Positions 46,395 through 54,217 of a stretch of 64,000 bases of DNA are shown here, piece by piece. Location of the stretch: positions 62,001 through 126,000 of the forward strand of contig JAHYJC010000004.1 in assembly GCA_019429275.1 (NCBI GenBank), in the 5' to 3' direction. Source of the stretch: Lentimicrobium sp. GTDB lineage: Bacteria > Bacteroidota > Bacteroidia > Bacteroidales > Lentimicrobiaceae. The position numbers and the translations under genes were made by a program. Numbering within the stretch: position 1 is the first letter of the stretch; each line of letters starts with the position of its first letter. The notes under the pieces are model-generated. The model was not told where the DNA came from. It ran no database searches and saw only the letters and a list, made by a program, of their open reading frames with translations.

Positions 46395-48029
46395 ATGAGA
46401 AATATGACGTCACGCATTTTTGAATTTTTTAATAAAAACACCTGGTTTTTCTATGCTCTGGGTATAATTATGCTATTTCCGGCCTTGTTTTGGCATTTGG
46501 GCTTTCTGGCCATCAATTTCCCGACCGATGAACCCACCCGTTCAATCGTTGCACTTGAAATGATCCTCAGCGGAAATTACATTACACCCACCATAAACGG
46601 CGAATTCTATTATAACAAACCTCCATTATATAACTGGATCATAATCCTGTATTATAAAATGGCCGGCAATTATTCTGAATTTACGCTCAGGCTCCCCGTG
46701 GTCATTCACCTCCTGCTTTTTGGTTTAACTATTTTTCTGTTTGTCAGAAAGCATTACGGAAACAGGCAGGGATTTATGGTGGCCATGGTTTTTATAACTT
46801 CGGGCCGTATCCTTTTCTGGGATTCATTTTTAGGCCTTATTGATATTACTTTTTCATGGTTGGTTTACACTTCGTTTATGGTGATCTATCATTTTCACCG
46901 GAAAAAGAATTACCTGGCACTTTTCCTCATATCTTACCTGATTACTGCTATGGCTTTTTTGATGAAAGGCTTGCCCTCGCTGGTTTTTCAGGGCATAACC
47001 CTGCTGGTGTTTTTTATTTACAATAAGGAGTTTAAGAAGCTTTTTTCGTGGCAGCATTTCCTGGGGATAGGATTACTGCTTTTGCTGGTGGGCAGTTATT
47101 ATCTGGCTTATTTTCAATACAATACGTTGGAAAATGTATTTACTACACTTTTTAATGAATCAGAAAAGAGAACAATCATCAACTATGGCTGGCAACGATT
47201 CATTTCGCACCTGTTTACTTTTCCGTTTGAAATGTTTTATCATTTTTTCCCCTGGTCGGTTCTCTGGATTTTCTTTTTCAGGAAGGGTTTCAGGACTATG
47301 CTGGCAGAAGATCCCTTTTTGAAGTTTAATTTTTTGATTTTCATTTTTAACATAATCATCTACTGGACTTCACCTGAATCCTATCCCCGGTACATTTTTA
47401 TGCTTTTTCCGCCATTGTTTACCATCCTTGTCTATATGTTTTTCAAAGACAAAGCTACCAACGGAATTTACAGCCGGATTGTCGAATACTTTTTAATGGG
47501 CGTTATGATTCTGGGAATCATTGCAGCCATACCTATGCCCCTGCTTGAGCAGACAAATTTTGTGGATCATGCCTGGTTGAAGGCCGTGGTTTTGTTTTTT
47601 GTAATGTCAGTGCTTACGTGGTTTTATTTTAGATTAAAAGAGCAAAGAATGGTAATTTTTGTGGTTGCCATGCTGATGCTACGCGTTGGATTTGACTGGT
47701 TTATCATTCCACCCAGATATGACGATTTTCAGGTTCACAAAACAGGTGCCCTCAAAGCTGCTGAAATTACCGGTGATGGTAATCTTTATATTTTCAAGGA
47801 TTCAGAAACCGAACACGCTACATCATTTTACATTGCCCTGGGTAAAAAACAGGTACTTAAATTTAAGCACAATAATTTCAGCGTCGAAGATTTTTATTAT
47901 CTTGACCCACGTTTGTTGCCTGAAGAATCTTACATCAGCCATTATGATTTTCAACTTTATCGTCACGATCAGCCATTGAAAATTGTAAAGCTGAAAGAGG
48001 AAACTGTTCAGCAACTCAATAAAGAATAA
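46395..48029 (+). CDS. GT39/ArnT-like membrane glycosyltransferase
   Basis: 544 residues with about 10-12 transmembrane helices. The first external loop has LAINFPTDEPTRSIVALEMILSG, the Asp-Glu pair typical of the PMT/ArnT family, followed by FYYNKPPLYNWIIILYYK. Such enzymes transfer a sugar or 4-aminoarabinose from a polyprenyl carrier to lipid A or to proteins in the periplasm. The C-terminal 100 residues form a soluble domain. No polyprenyl-sugar synthesis genes are adjacent, so the donor is unknown. An ATG at 46404 is an alternative start. Confidence 0.88.
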   Translation: MRNMTSRIFEFFNKNTWFFYALGIIMLFPALFWHLGFLAINFPTDEPTRSIVALEMILSGNYITPTINGEFYYNKPPLYNWIIILYYKMAGNYSEFTLRLPVVIHLLLFGLTIFLFVRKHYGNRQGFMVAMVFITSGRILFWDSFLGLIDITFSWLVYTSFMVIYHFHRKKNYLALFLISYLITAMAFLMKGLPSLVFQGITLLVFFIYNKEFKKLFSWQHFLGIGLLLLLVGSYYLAYFQYNTLENVFTTLFNESEKRTIINYGWQRFISHLFTFPFEMFYHFFPWSVLWIFFFRKGFRTMLAEDPFLKFNFLIFIFNIIIYWTSPESYPRYIFMLFPPLFTILVYMFFKDKATNGIYSRIVEYFLMGVMILGIIAAIPMPLLEQTNFVDHAWLKAVVLFFVMSVLTWFYFRLKEQRMVIFVVAMLMLRVGFDWFIIPPRYDDFQVHKTGALKAAEITGDGNLYIFKDSETEHATSFYIALGKKQVLKFKHNNFSVEDFYYLDPRLLPEESYISHYDFQLYRHDQPLKIVKLKEETVQQLNKE

Positions 48030-48033
48030 AATT

Positions 48034-49305
48034 ATGATATTACTTCAAATGGGAACAACACTGAAGGATTGGCTGATAAAAAAGGGTTTTTCTTTAAGTT
48101 TTGCCGATGGATCCCGCGATGTTACAGACTTTGTAATCGCATTTGTGCTCATTATGGCATTTTATTACATCCTCAGATACGGAGTTTTGGCCCTGATAAG
48201 AAAGCTAACCCGCAAATCAAGCACAACCTGGGACGATGCACTTTTTTCAAGCCGTTTTTTTAACAAAGTGCTGCTTTTGGTACCCGGGGTAATGGTTGGA
48301 TTTGTGGCTCCTCTCACTTTAACTGAATTTCCTGATGCGCTTAACAGACTTCTTCAGTTTACACAGATATTCATTGTCATAGTTACTTTGCTAGCCATCA
48401 ATTCATTTCTTAACGCCATTTATGAAATTTATCAGGGCTATGAAGTTTCCAAAGCAAAACCCATCAAAGGATATCTGCAGGTATTTAAAATCATTCTTTT
48501 TTTAGTAGGTACAATTATTGCCATTGCGCTGCTGCTGGGTAAATCACCCATTTACCTGTTGGGTGGCCTGGGTGCATTTTCTGCAATTTTGCTCCTGATA
48601 TTTAAAGATCCGATTCTTGGACTGGTCGGAGGTATACAGCTTTCGGCAAATGATATGGTGCGGCCGGGCGACTGGATAGTTCAGCCCAAGTCTGGAGCCG
48701 ATGGTGTGGTGATCGAAATTTCGCTCACAACCGTTAAAGTTCAGAACTGGGATAAAACCATCACCACTGTTCCGACCTATTCACTGGTTTCGGAGAGTTT
48801 TACCAACTATCGTGGTATGGAAGAGTCGGGTGGACGGAGGATTAAAAGATCCATCAACATTGACATGAACAGTGTAAAATTCTGCTCAAATCAGATGATG
48901 GATCGTTTTAGAAAAATTAAACTGGTAAGTAATTATGTCGATTCAAAGGAAAAGGAGCTTTCGGAATTCAATGTTTCCAACAAAATAGACAATAGTGTGC
49001 TGGTGAATGGCAGGCGGCAGACAAATCTTGGTGTTTTCAGGGCTTATCTTACCGCTTATCTTAAAAACAATTCTGACATCAGACAGGATATGACCTTTCT
49101 GGTGAGGCAATTACAGCCACAGGAAAGCGGAATTCCCATGGAAATTTATGTTTTCAGCAAAGTTCAGGAATGGGCCGGATATGAAGAAGTACAATCAGAT
49201 ATCTTTGATCATATACTTGCATCAATCCCTGAATTCGAATTACAGGTATTTCAGAATCCTTCGGGTGCCGATTTCAGGAAGTCAGGGTTCACTTTACCGT
49301 CTTAG
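48034..49305 (+). CDS. MscS-family mechanosensitive channel with larger N-terminal region
   Basis: 423 residues. Four to five transmembrane helices (about 25-45, 70-92, 105-125, 145-165, 170-195) precede the pore helix, in which GGLGAFSAILLLIFKDPILGLVGGIQL replaces the usual Gly/Ala repeat, then the beta domain (MVRPGDWIVQPKSGADGVVIEI) and a soluble C terminus. It belongs to the YbdG-type MscS subfamily. It starts 4 bp after the glycosyltransferase stop. The last 17 bp overlap the end of the carotenoid operon on the other strand. Confidence 0.9.
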   Translation: MILLQMGTTLKDWLIKKGFSLSFADGSRDVTDFVIAFVLIMAFYYILRYGVLALIRKLTRKSSTTWDDALFSSRFFNKVLLLVPGVMVGFVAPLTLTEFPDALNRLLQFTQIFIVIVTLLAINSFLNAIYEIYQGYEVSKAKPIKGYLQVFKIILFLVGTIIAIALLLGKSPIYLLGGLGAFSAILLLIFKDPILGLVGGIQLSANDMVRPGDWIVQPKSGADGVVIEISLTTVKVQNWDKTITTVPTYSLVSESFTNYRGMEESGGRRIKRSINIDMNSVKFCSNQMMDRFRKIKLVSNYVDSKEKELSEFNVSNKIDNSVLVNGRRQTNLGVFRAYLTAYLKNNSDIRQDMTFLVRQLQPQESGIPMEIYVFSKVQEWAGYEEVQSDIFDHILASIPEFELQVFQNPSGADFRKSGFTLPS

Positions 49306-49990
49306 GTTTGTTGCTGCGCGATCTCAGCCACTCATAAATGGTGGTATTCATTAATAACATCAGCAGGCCATACACCGAATCTTCAATGGGAATGGTGCCT
49401 AATCTGATGCCCAGATTCCGGGTATCGTCATACCAAACTACCGGTTCGGCAGTGAACATGCCTGTAAGTGCTCCATTCACAATAAAAAAAGGCACCAGTG
49501 TAGCAAAATACATTACATAGAACCTTCCAAGATAATCGGCCTTAATAACGAACAGGTGGAAAGTAAGAAATACCGCTGTAAAGATAAAAGTAATGAAAGT
49601 GTACCAGCGATCGGGATTAAAGGCAGCCACAACCACAAGCACCGTGATAATTACAAGGGTAATGGTTTTTGCATATTTGCCGAGCAGATCCTTTTTAATC
49701 AGGTACTCAAAAGAATGATACGTGAAAAGACACGCATAGGGTATGGCAATGAAAAAGAACCACTCTTCAATTGGCAGGTTAATCAGGTAAATGCCCTGTA
49801 GATGAACCGGATTGAATCCCCAGACTGCCAGATCGGTTTTCATGATATCCCAGGGGATAAAAACCGCCATTGTGGCCAAAATCGCCGGAAACAGATATTT
49901 CCAGTTTTTGTAAAACTGCAGGCGTTTATCAAATCCCACAAGAAAAGGGACAGAAATAGACAGAAGGTTTATCCAGAAATAATATGACAC
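49289..49990 (-). CDS. crtYcd: lycopene beta-cyclase, CrtYcd fused type
   Basis: 233 residues with about seven transmembrane helices. Two copies of the membrane cyclase domain are fused, each with the PxE(E/D) motif: NLPIEEWFFFIAIPY near residue 75 and GTIPIEDSVYGLLML near residue 205. In Actinobacteria the halves are separate CrtYc and CrtYd; Bacteroidota carry the fusion. It forms beta-rings at the ends of lycopene. Start is a GTG at 49990, 6 bp after the crtZ stop; no suitable ATG is nearby. Last gene of the operon, overlapping the convergent mscS gene by 17 bp. Confidence 0.9.
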   Translation of the reverse strand: MSYYFWINLLSISVPFLVGFDKRLQFYKNWKYLFPAILATMAVFIPWDIMKTDLAVWGFNPVHLQGIYLINLPIEEWFFFIAIPYACLFTYHSFEYLIKKDLLGKYAKTITLVIITVLVVVAAFNPDRWYTFITFIFTAVFLTFHLFVIKADYLGRFYVMYFATLVPFFIVNGALTGMFTAEPVVWYDDTRNLGIRLGTIPIEDSVYGLLMLLMNTTIYEWLRSRSNKPKTVK

Positions 49991-49996
49991 GATCTG

Positions 49997-50470
49997 TTAT
50001 TTTTGAGTTTTGGCTTTTCTGTTTTTCGAGAATTCTTCCATGTAATATTTTGCAGGGGCAACAAGAAAACCATAATTGTAATGGGCATGCGGGTTATGAT
50101 GCTCAAGGTGTGCTTTTACGGTTGCCCTCAGGTAGCGGTTTGAGAAGTTCTTTAAAATGGGGATGCGCTGATGCACGTAAACATCGTGAAACATCATGTA
50201 GGCAAATCCATAAAGAAATATTCCGATGCCCAGGCTCAGCAGATAGGAGTTCGGATTCATGACTCCGAAATAGATAAGCAGGATACTTGGCACGGCAAAA
50301 ATTACAGCAAAAAGATCGTTCCATTCAAATTTACGACCATCGCGGATGTGGTGATCTTTATGTAGTACCCAGAGAAATCCGTGCATTACATATTTATGGG
50401 TAAACCAGGCCATGAATTCCATAAAGAAGAAGGCCGTCAAAACCAAAAGAATGTTGATTATCATATTCAT
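49997..50470 (-). CDS. crtZ: beta-carotene 3-hydroxylase
   Basis: 157 residues with four membrane segments and the di-iron His boxes of the fatty-acid hydroxylase superfamily: HKYVMH (about 26-31), HKDHH (about 37-41), HDVYVHQR (about 94-101) and HLEHHNPHAH (about 117-126). It places hydroxyl groups on beta-rings; with the cyclase directly downstream the predicted product is zeaxanthin. The gene lies 72 bp after idi, a gap that holds a 16-bp tandem repeat, the only sizeable gap in the operon. Confidence 0.92.
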   Translation of the reverse strand: MNMIINILLVLTAFFFMEFMAWFTHKYVMHGFLWVLHKDHHIRDGRKFEWNDLFAVIFAVPSILLIYFGVMNPNSYLLSLGIGIFLYGFAYMMFHDVYVHQRIPILKNFSNRYLRATVKAHLEHHNPHAHYNYGFLVAPAKYYMEEFSKNRKAKTQK

Positions 50471-50484
50471 TTTCTCATGTTTTA

Positions 50485-50515
50485 TTTAAAAATTGGTTAT
50501 TTTAAAAATTGGTTA
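50485..50515. repeat. tandem repeat of a 16-bp unit between idi and crtZ
   Basis: TTTAAAAATTGGTTAT at 50485-50500 is repeated immediately at 50501-50515 (15 identical positions, then T becomes A). It lies upstream of the crtZ start on the minus strand. Confidence 0.8.
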
Positions 50516-50542
50516 AAAATTACTTTTGCCAGGACTATAGCT

Positions 50543-51073
50543 TTATGCCTGCCCCGCAATGTTTCCGTAGAATTCAACAACCCGGTCAAATGCAATTCTG
50601 AACCAGACGGTAAATTGTTCAGGTTTTGATCTCATTAGTTTTTTAATATTCTCCAGTGTGTCAAACCTGAAGGATTCAACTTCTTCGCGATTGACGACAG
50701 GTGTTTTATCCGAAATTCCAAAAAACACATGATCTACTTCGTGCTCGGTAAGGTCATTGTCGAAAGGGGCTTTGTAGGTAAAGTGAAAGGCTTTTTCAAG
50801 TTTGCAGTCAAATCCCATTTCTTCCACCAGTCTTCTGTGGGCCGCTGCTTCAGTGTCTTCGCCCGGGCGCGGGTGGCTGCAACAGGTGTTGGACCATAGA
50901 CCCGGAGAGTGGTATTTGGTCAGGGCCCTTTGCTGAAGCATTAACTCGCCCCTGGTATTAAAAACAAATACAGAAAAAGCCCGGTGAAGCATGGCTTCAC
51001 GGTGTGCCTTCATTTTTTCCATAACGCCCGTTTGCCGGTCATCCTGATCCACTAAAATTACCAGTTCTTCCAT
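50543..51073 (-). CDS. idi: isopentenyl-diphosphate delta-isomerase, type 1
   Basis: 176 residues, Nudix superfamily. It has the Cys nucleophile in WSNTCCSHPRPGE (about residue 67) and the Nudix-like metal-binding AAHRRLVEEMGFDC, followed by the Glu in TEHEVDHVFFG (about 116). Type 1 enzymes need metal but no flavin. It interconverts isopentenyl and dimethylallyl diphosphate, joining the mevalonate operon at 14.9-19.3 kb to the carotenoid genes around it. It begins 3 bp after the stop of the unknown exported protein gene. Confidence 0.95.
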   Translation of the reverse strand: MEELVILVDQDDRQTGVMEKMKAHREAMLHRAFSVFVFNTRGELMLQQRALTKYHSPGLWSNTCCSHPRPGEDTEAAAHRRLVEEMGFDCKLEKAFHFTYKAPFDNDLTEHEVDHVFFGISDKTPVVNREEVESFRFDTLENIKKLMRSKPEQFTVWFRIAFDRVVEFYGNIAGQA

Positions 51074-51076
51074 TGG

Positions 51077-51595
51077 TCAGTTCATTATTTTCCGTATTTC
51101 CGATTTTTCATCTATTGTCAACTCCCCCGAATCAAGCATAAACTTTCCGATGTGATGCAGCAGCATTTCATTTCCTTTTATTTCTCCGAAGGCTTTAAAA
51201 TTGCTAAGAATAAACTTTTTATCTTCCTTTAGGTTTGAATTATACCCAAGGAAAGAGGGTGCTTTGCTCTGTGTTGAAAAACGCAGAAACCTGATTTCCA
51301 GATTGTCCGGAGCACTTTGCACAGCCGATTCTAACAGTTGTTTTCCTTTTTTAAAATTTGATAATTTCTTGGCAATATTTGAAATGCATGCAGGAGAGGC
51401 AGCTGCCGAAGTTCCGTAATAGGCAAGCAGTAAGGGTTCCTTTGGCGGATTTTTATCGAAGGCATTGATCAATTCCAGTGAGTTACATTCGTTTTTGTCC
51501 ATTCCAAAGTACAGTATTCTGGCTTCAGCTATTGACACCTGTGAAGTTGCGTTGAAAGCGATGGTCATTAAACTCATTACCAAAAGTTTCTTCAT
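51077..51595 (-). CDS. exported protein of unknown function in the carotenoid operon
   Basis: 172 residues. A signal peptide (MKKLLVMSLMTIAFNATSQ, cleavage near 19) is followed by a helical, TPR-like domain (IAEARILYFGMDKNECNSL, NIAKKLSNFKKGKQLLESAVQSAPDNLEIRFLRFSTQSKAPSFLGYNSN) with two cysteines (about residues 37 and 70). It lies 6 bp after crtB and 3 bp before idi, so it must be translated with them. I recall similar proteins beside crtB in other Bacteroidota but cannot name a family. It may assist carotenoid handling at the membrane; this is inference only. Confidence 0.75.
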   Translation of the reverse strand: MKKLLVMSLMTIAFNATSQVSIAEARILYFGMDKNECNSLELINAFDKNPPKEPLLLAYYGTSAAASPACISNIAKKLSNFKKGKQLLESAVQSAPDNLEIRFLRFSTQSKAPSFLGYNSNLKEDKKFILSNFKAFGEIKGNEMLLHHIGKFMLDSGELTIDEKSEIRKIMN

Positions 51596-51601
51596 AAAAT
51601 T

Positions 51602-52438
51602 CTAAATCATATTAAGCTGATGTCTGATATATGAAGTAAAAAGCAGCAGGTATTTGGTGTAGTCCGGAATTCTTATCCTTTCCTGCATAATTTTGTTTGA
51701 ATGTGTTCTTCTGATTTTCAGGAACAATTCATGAAAATATACGTATGCCATATAAACCCCGAATCTTGCACCTTTGGGTAGTTTTTTTATTCCTTCAAGA
51801 CCAGCGGCAAAGTCGATTTCAATGTCTTCTTCAATTTTTTTCTTGGTTTCTTCGTTGAATTTCGAAAGGTCTACTCCCGGAAAGTATGAACGCCCGAGTT
51901 CTTTATAATCCGCTTTCAGGTCGCGCAGAAAGTTAATTTTCTGAAATGCAGAGCCAAGGCTCATGGCAGAATCTTTAAGTTCGTTGTATTTCTGTGCATC
52001 TCTTTCACAAAAAACTCTTAGACACATCAGTCCGACAACTTCGGCTGAGCCAAGTATGTATGTTTCATATGTAGGCTGATCATAAGTAATATCTTGCAAA
52101 TCCATTTCCATGCTGTGCAGAAATTTTTCTATCAGATTCCATTCAATATTATATTCATTTACAACCCATTGAAAGTTGTTGAGAATGGGATTGAGGCTTA
52201 TTTTTTCTTCAATGGCCAGCAGGGTATCTGATTTGAACCTGGCCAGCAGTTTACCTTTATCGAAACCATGAAATGAGTCAACAATTTCATCGGCAAACCT
52301 TACAAATCCGTAAATGGCATAAATTGGATCATGAAATCTTCGACTAAAGAACCTGATTCCCAATGAAAAGGAGGTTGAATATGTAACTGTAGCCAGTTTA
52401 CTCGACTTTTTGGAAATCATATCAAACAAATATTTCAT
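51602..52438 (-). CDS. crtB: phytoene synthase
   Basis: 278 residues, squalene/phytoene synthase family. Two Asp-rich motifs bind the Mg-diphosphates: YGFVRFADEIVDSF (about 45-58) and NFLRDLKADYKELGRSYFP (about 170-188). It joins two C20 diphosphates head to head to make phytoene. The position between the desaturase and the carotenoid isomerase, cyclase and hydroxylase genes separates it from squalene synthase. It starts 6 bp after the crtI stop. The C20 donor synthase is not in the window. Confidence 0.94.
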   Translation of the reverse strand: MKYLFDMISKKSSKLATVTYSTSFSLGIRFFSRRFHDPIYAIYGFVRFADEIVDSFHGFDKGKLLARFKSDTLLAIEEKISLNPILNNFQWVVNEYNIEWNLIEKFLHSMEMDLQDITYDQPTYETYILGSAEVVGLMCLRVFCERDAQKYNELKDSAMSLGSAFQKINFLRDLKADYKELGRSYFPGVDLSKFNEETKKKIEEDIEIDFAAGLEGIKKLPKGARFGVYMAYVYFHELFLKIRRTHSNKIMQERIRIPDYTKYLLLFTSYIRHQLNMI

Positions 52439-52444
52439 GGCGGC

Positions 52445-53917
52445 TCAGTTTAGTCTTATGATTTCACGGGCAGCCATTTGTCCCGAAATAATGGCAGGAG
52501 GTACTCCCGGGCCGGGAACCGTCAGCTGACCAGCAAAAAGCAGATTTTTTACTTTAGAGTTTCTCATTTTTGGTTTCAGAAAAGCGGTTTGCAAAAGGGT
52601 ATTGGCCAGTCCGTATGCATTGCCTTTGAATGCGTTATAATCTTTTTCAAAATCGGAATGTGCGTAGCTTCTGTTGTAAACCAGGTGATTACGAAGCGAT
52701 AGTCCTGCGTACTTTTCCATGCGTTCAATTACCATATTAAAATAGTGCTCCCTGGTTTCCGGGGTGTCTGACAATCCGGGGGCAACCGGTATCAAAGCCA
52801 TCACATTTTCGTGACCTTTTGGCGCAACATTATCATCGGAGCGCGAAGTGCAACTGAGATAAATTGAAGGTTTCTCGGGCCATCGGGGGTTGTTGTAAAT
52901 TGAATCTGCATGTCCTTCAAAATCTTCATCAAAAAGCAGGGTGTGGTGATTTAGCTTGGGGATACGCGTATTGAATCCAAAATAAAAAATGAGTGATGAT
53001 GGAGATAGCACCCTGCTTTCCCAGTATTTTGCACTGTATTTTCTGAATGCTTCAGGAAGCAAATGCTGCTCAAAAAATTGATAATCGGCCGAAGCAATCA
53101 CATAATCAGCAGTATAGGCTTTATCTGTGGTTATAACCGATTTTATCTGATTTCCTTCGAATGAGAAGGAAGTAACGTTTGCATTGTATACAAATTTAAC
53201 ACCATACTCTTTGGCAAGATTTTCCATAGCTTCAACCACAGCATACATGCCTTTTTCGGGATACCAGGTTCCCTGAACCATGTCGCTGTAATTCATCAGA
53301 CTGTAAAGTGCCGGAGTTGTTTTGGCTGTGCCGCCCAAAAAAAGTACCGGAAATTCAAGCAGGCGGTTGATTTTTTTGCTTTTGAAAAATTTGCGTGTAT
53401 ACGCTCCGAAAGAACTGAACATATTAAGCTTGAGTCCGGCTGCCAGAATTTTCCAACTAAAATATTCTGTTATAGAATGGCTGGGTTTTTTTACAAATTC
53501 ACCGATACCGATCCGGTATTTATATTCTGATTCTGCGAGAAATTTTCTCAAACCTTCTGAAGCTCCCGGCTCAATGGAATCGTACAATTTGTAAATTTCA
53601 GATAGTTCAGTCGGTAAAACAACTTCATCGCCCGGGCCGAAATAAATTTTGTACGATGGATCAATACGCAGCAATTTGTAATAATCCGAAACTTTTTTTC
53701 CGAACGAAGCAAAATAATCTTCAAAGATATCAGGCATCCAATACCAGCTGGGGCCCATATCAAAAGTAAATCCTTCTTCAGTAAATTTTCGGGCCCTTCC
53801 GCCGGCAATCGAGTTCTTTTCCAAAACCGTGACCTGATGTCCTGCGGCGGCAAGCGTTGCTGCTGCTGACAGTCCGGAAAAACCGGCTCCGATTACAATG
53901 ATTTGCTTTGCTGCCAT
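52445..53917 (-). CDS. crtI: phytoene desaturase
   Basis: 490 residues, the FAD-dependent amine-oxidase-like desaturase family. N-terminal dinucleotide-binding motif VIGAGFSGLSAAATLAAAGHQVTVLEKN (6-33), GGRARKFTEEGFTFDMGPSWYWM substrate-entry region, and C-terminal FAD-contact GQLTVPGPGVPPAIISGQMAARE. It converts phytoene to lycopene by successive double bonds. It is the first gene of the minus-strand carotenoid operon and is divergent from the RND efflux operon across a 300-bp region with repeats. Confidence 0.95.
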   Translation of the reverse strand: MAAKQIIVIGAGFSGLSAAATLAAAGHQVTVLEKNSIAGGRARKFTEEGFTFDMGPSWYWMPDIFEDYFASFGKKVSDYYKLLRIDPSYKIYFGPGDEVVLPTELSEIYKLYDSIEPGASEGLRKFLAESEYKYRIGIGEFVKKPSHSITEYFSWKILAAGLKLNMFSSFGAYTRKFFKSKKINRLLEFPVLFLGGTAKTTPALYSLMNYSDMVQGTWYPEKGMYAVVEAMENLAKEYGVKFVYNANVTSFSFEGNQIKSVITTDKAYTADYVIASADYQFFEQHLLPEAFRKYSAKYWESRVLSPSSLIFYFGFNTRIPKLNHHTLLFDEDFEGHADSIYNNPRWPEKPSIYLSCTSRSDDNVAPKGHENVMALIPVAPGLSDTPETREHYFNMVIERMEKYAGLSLRNHLVYNRSYAHSDFEKDYNAFKGNAYGLANTLLQTAFLKPKMRNSKVKNLLFAGQLTVPGPGVPPAIISGQMAAREIIRLN

Positions 53918-54217
53918 TTTTTAGTTTTAATTTCAGAAATTAGCCTGATAAAGTTAATAATAATTCTTCAGTTAAACATTAAACCTGTTGTTTTGTTTAA
54001 AATAAGTAGATTTAAATTAAACAAAAAGTTTACTTGATGATTAATATTTAAAATCTTCAAATGAATTGACATTTTGCCGGTTTATGCTTGTTAAGTTTAT
54101 TATAAATGGCTAATGTTGCCTTGAGTGTATTTTGATTTATCATAGCTTTGCGAACTAAAAATACTCCCTGACTATAACAAAATTCTTAGTCTTTTGACTT
54201 TATAATTCAACACAAAG
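53918..54217. promoter_or_regulatory. 300-bp divergent control region of crtI and the RND operon
   Basis: It contains TTAAAC-type half-sites: GTTAAAC (53971-53977), TTAAAC (53979-53984), the perfect 10-bp inverted repeat TTTTGTTTAA (53991-54000) / TTAAACAAAA (54017-54026) with a 16-nt spacer, and GTTTAC (54028-54033). Toward the RND side is the promoter at 54121-54150. On the minus strand, TAACTTTA (complement of 53949-53956) is a fair -7 box for crtI, without a clear -33. The half-sites probably bind a regulator, which I do not see encoded here. Confidence 0.55.
54121..54150 (+). promoter_or_regulatory. promoter of the RND efflux operon
   Basis: TTG (54121-54123), 19-nt spacer, then TAGCTTTG (54143-54150), a match to TAnnTTTG. 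It lies 68 nt before the ATG at 54218. Confidence 0.55.
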
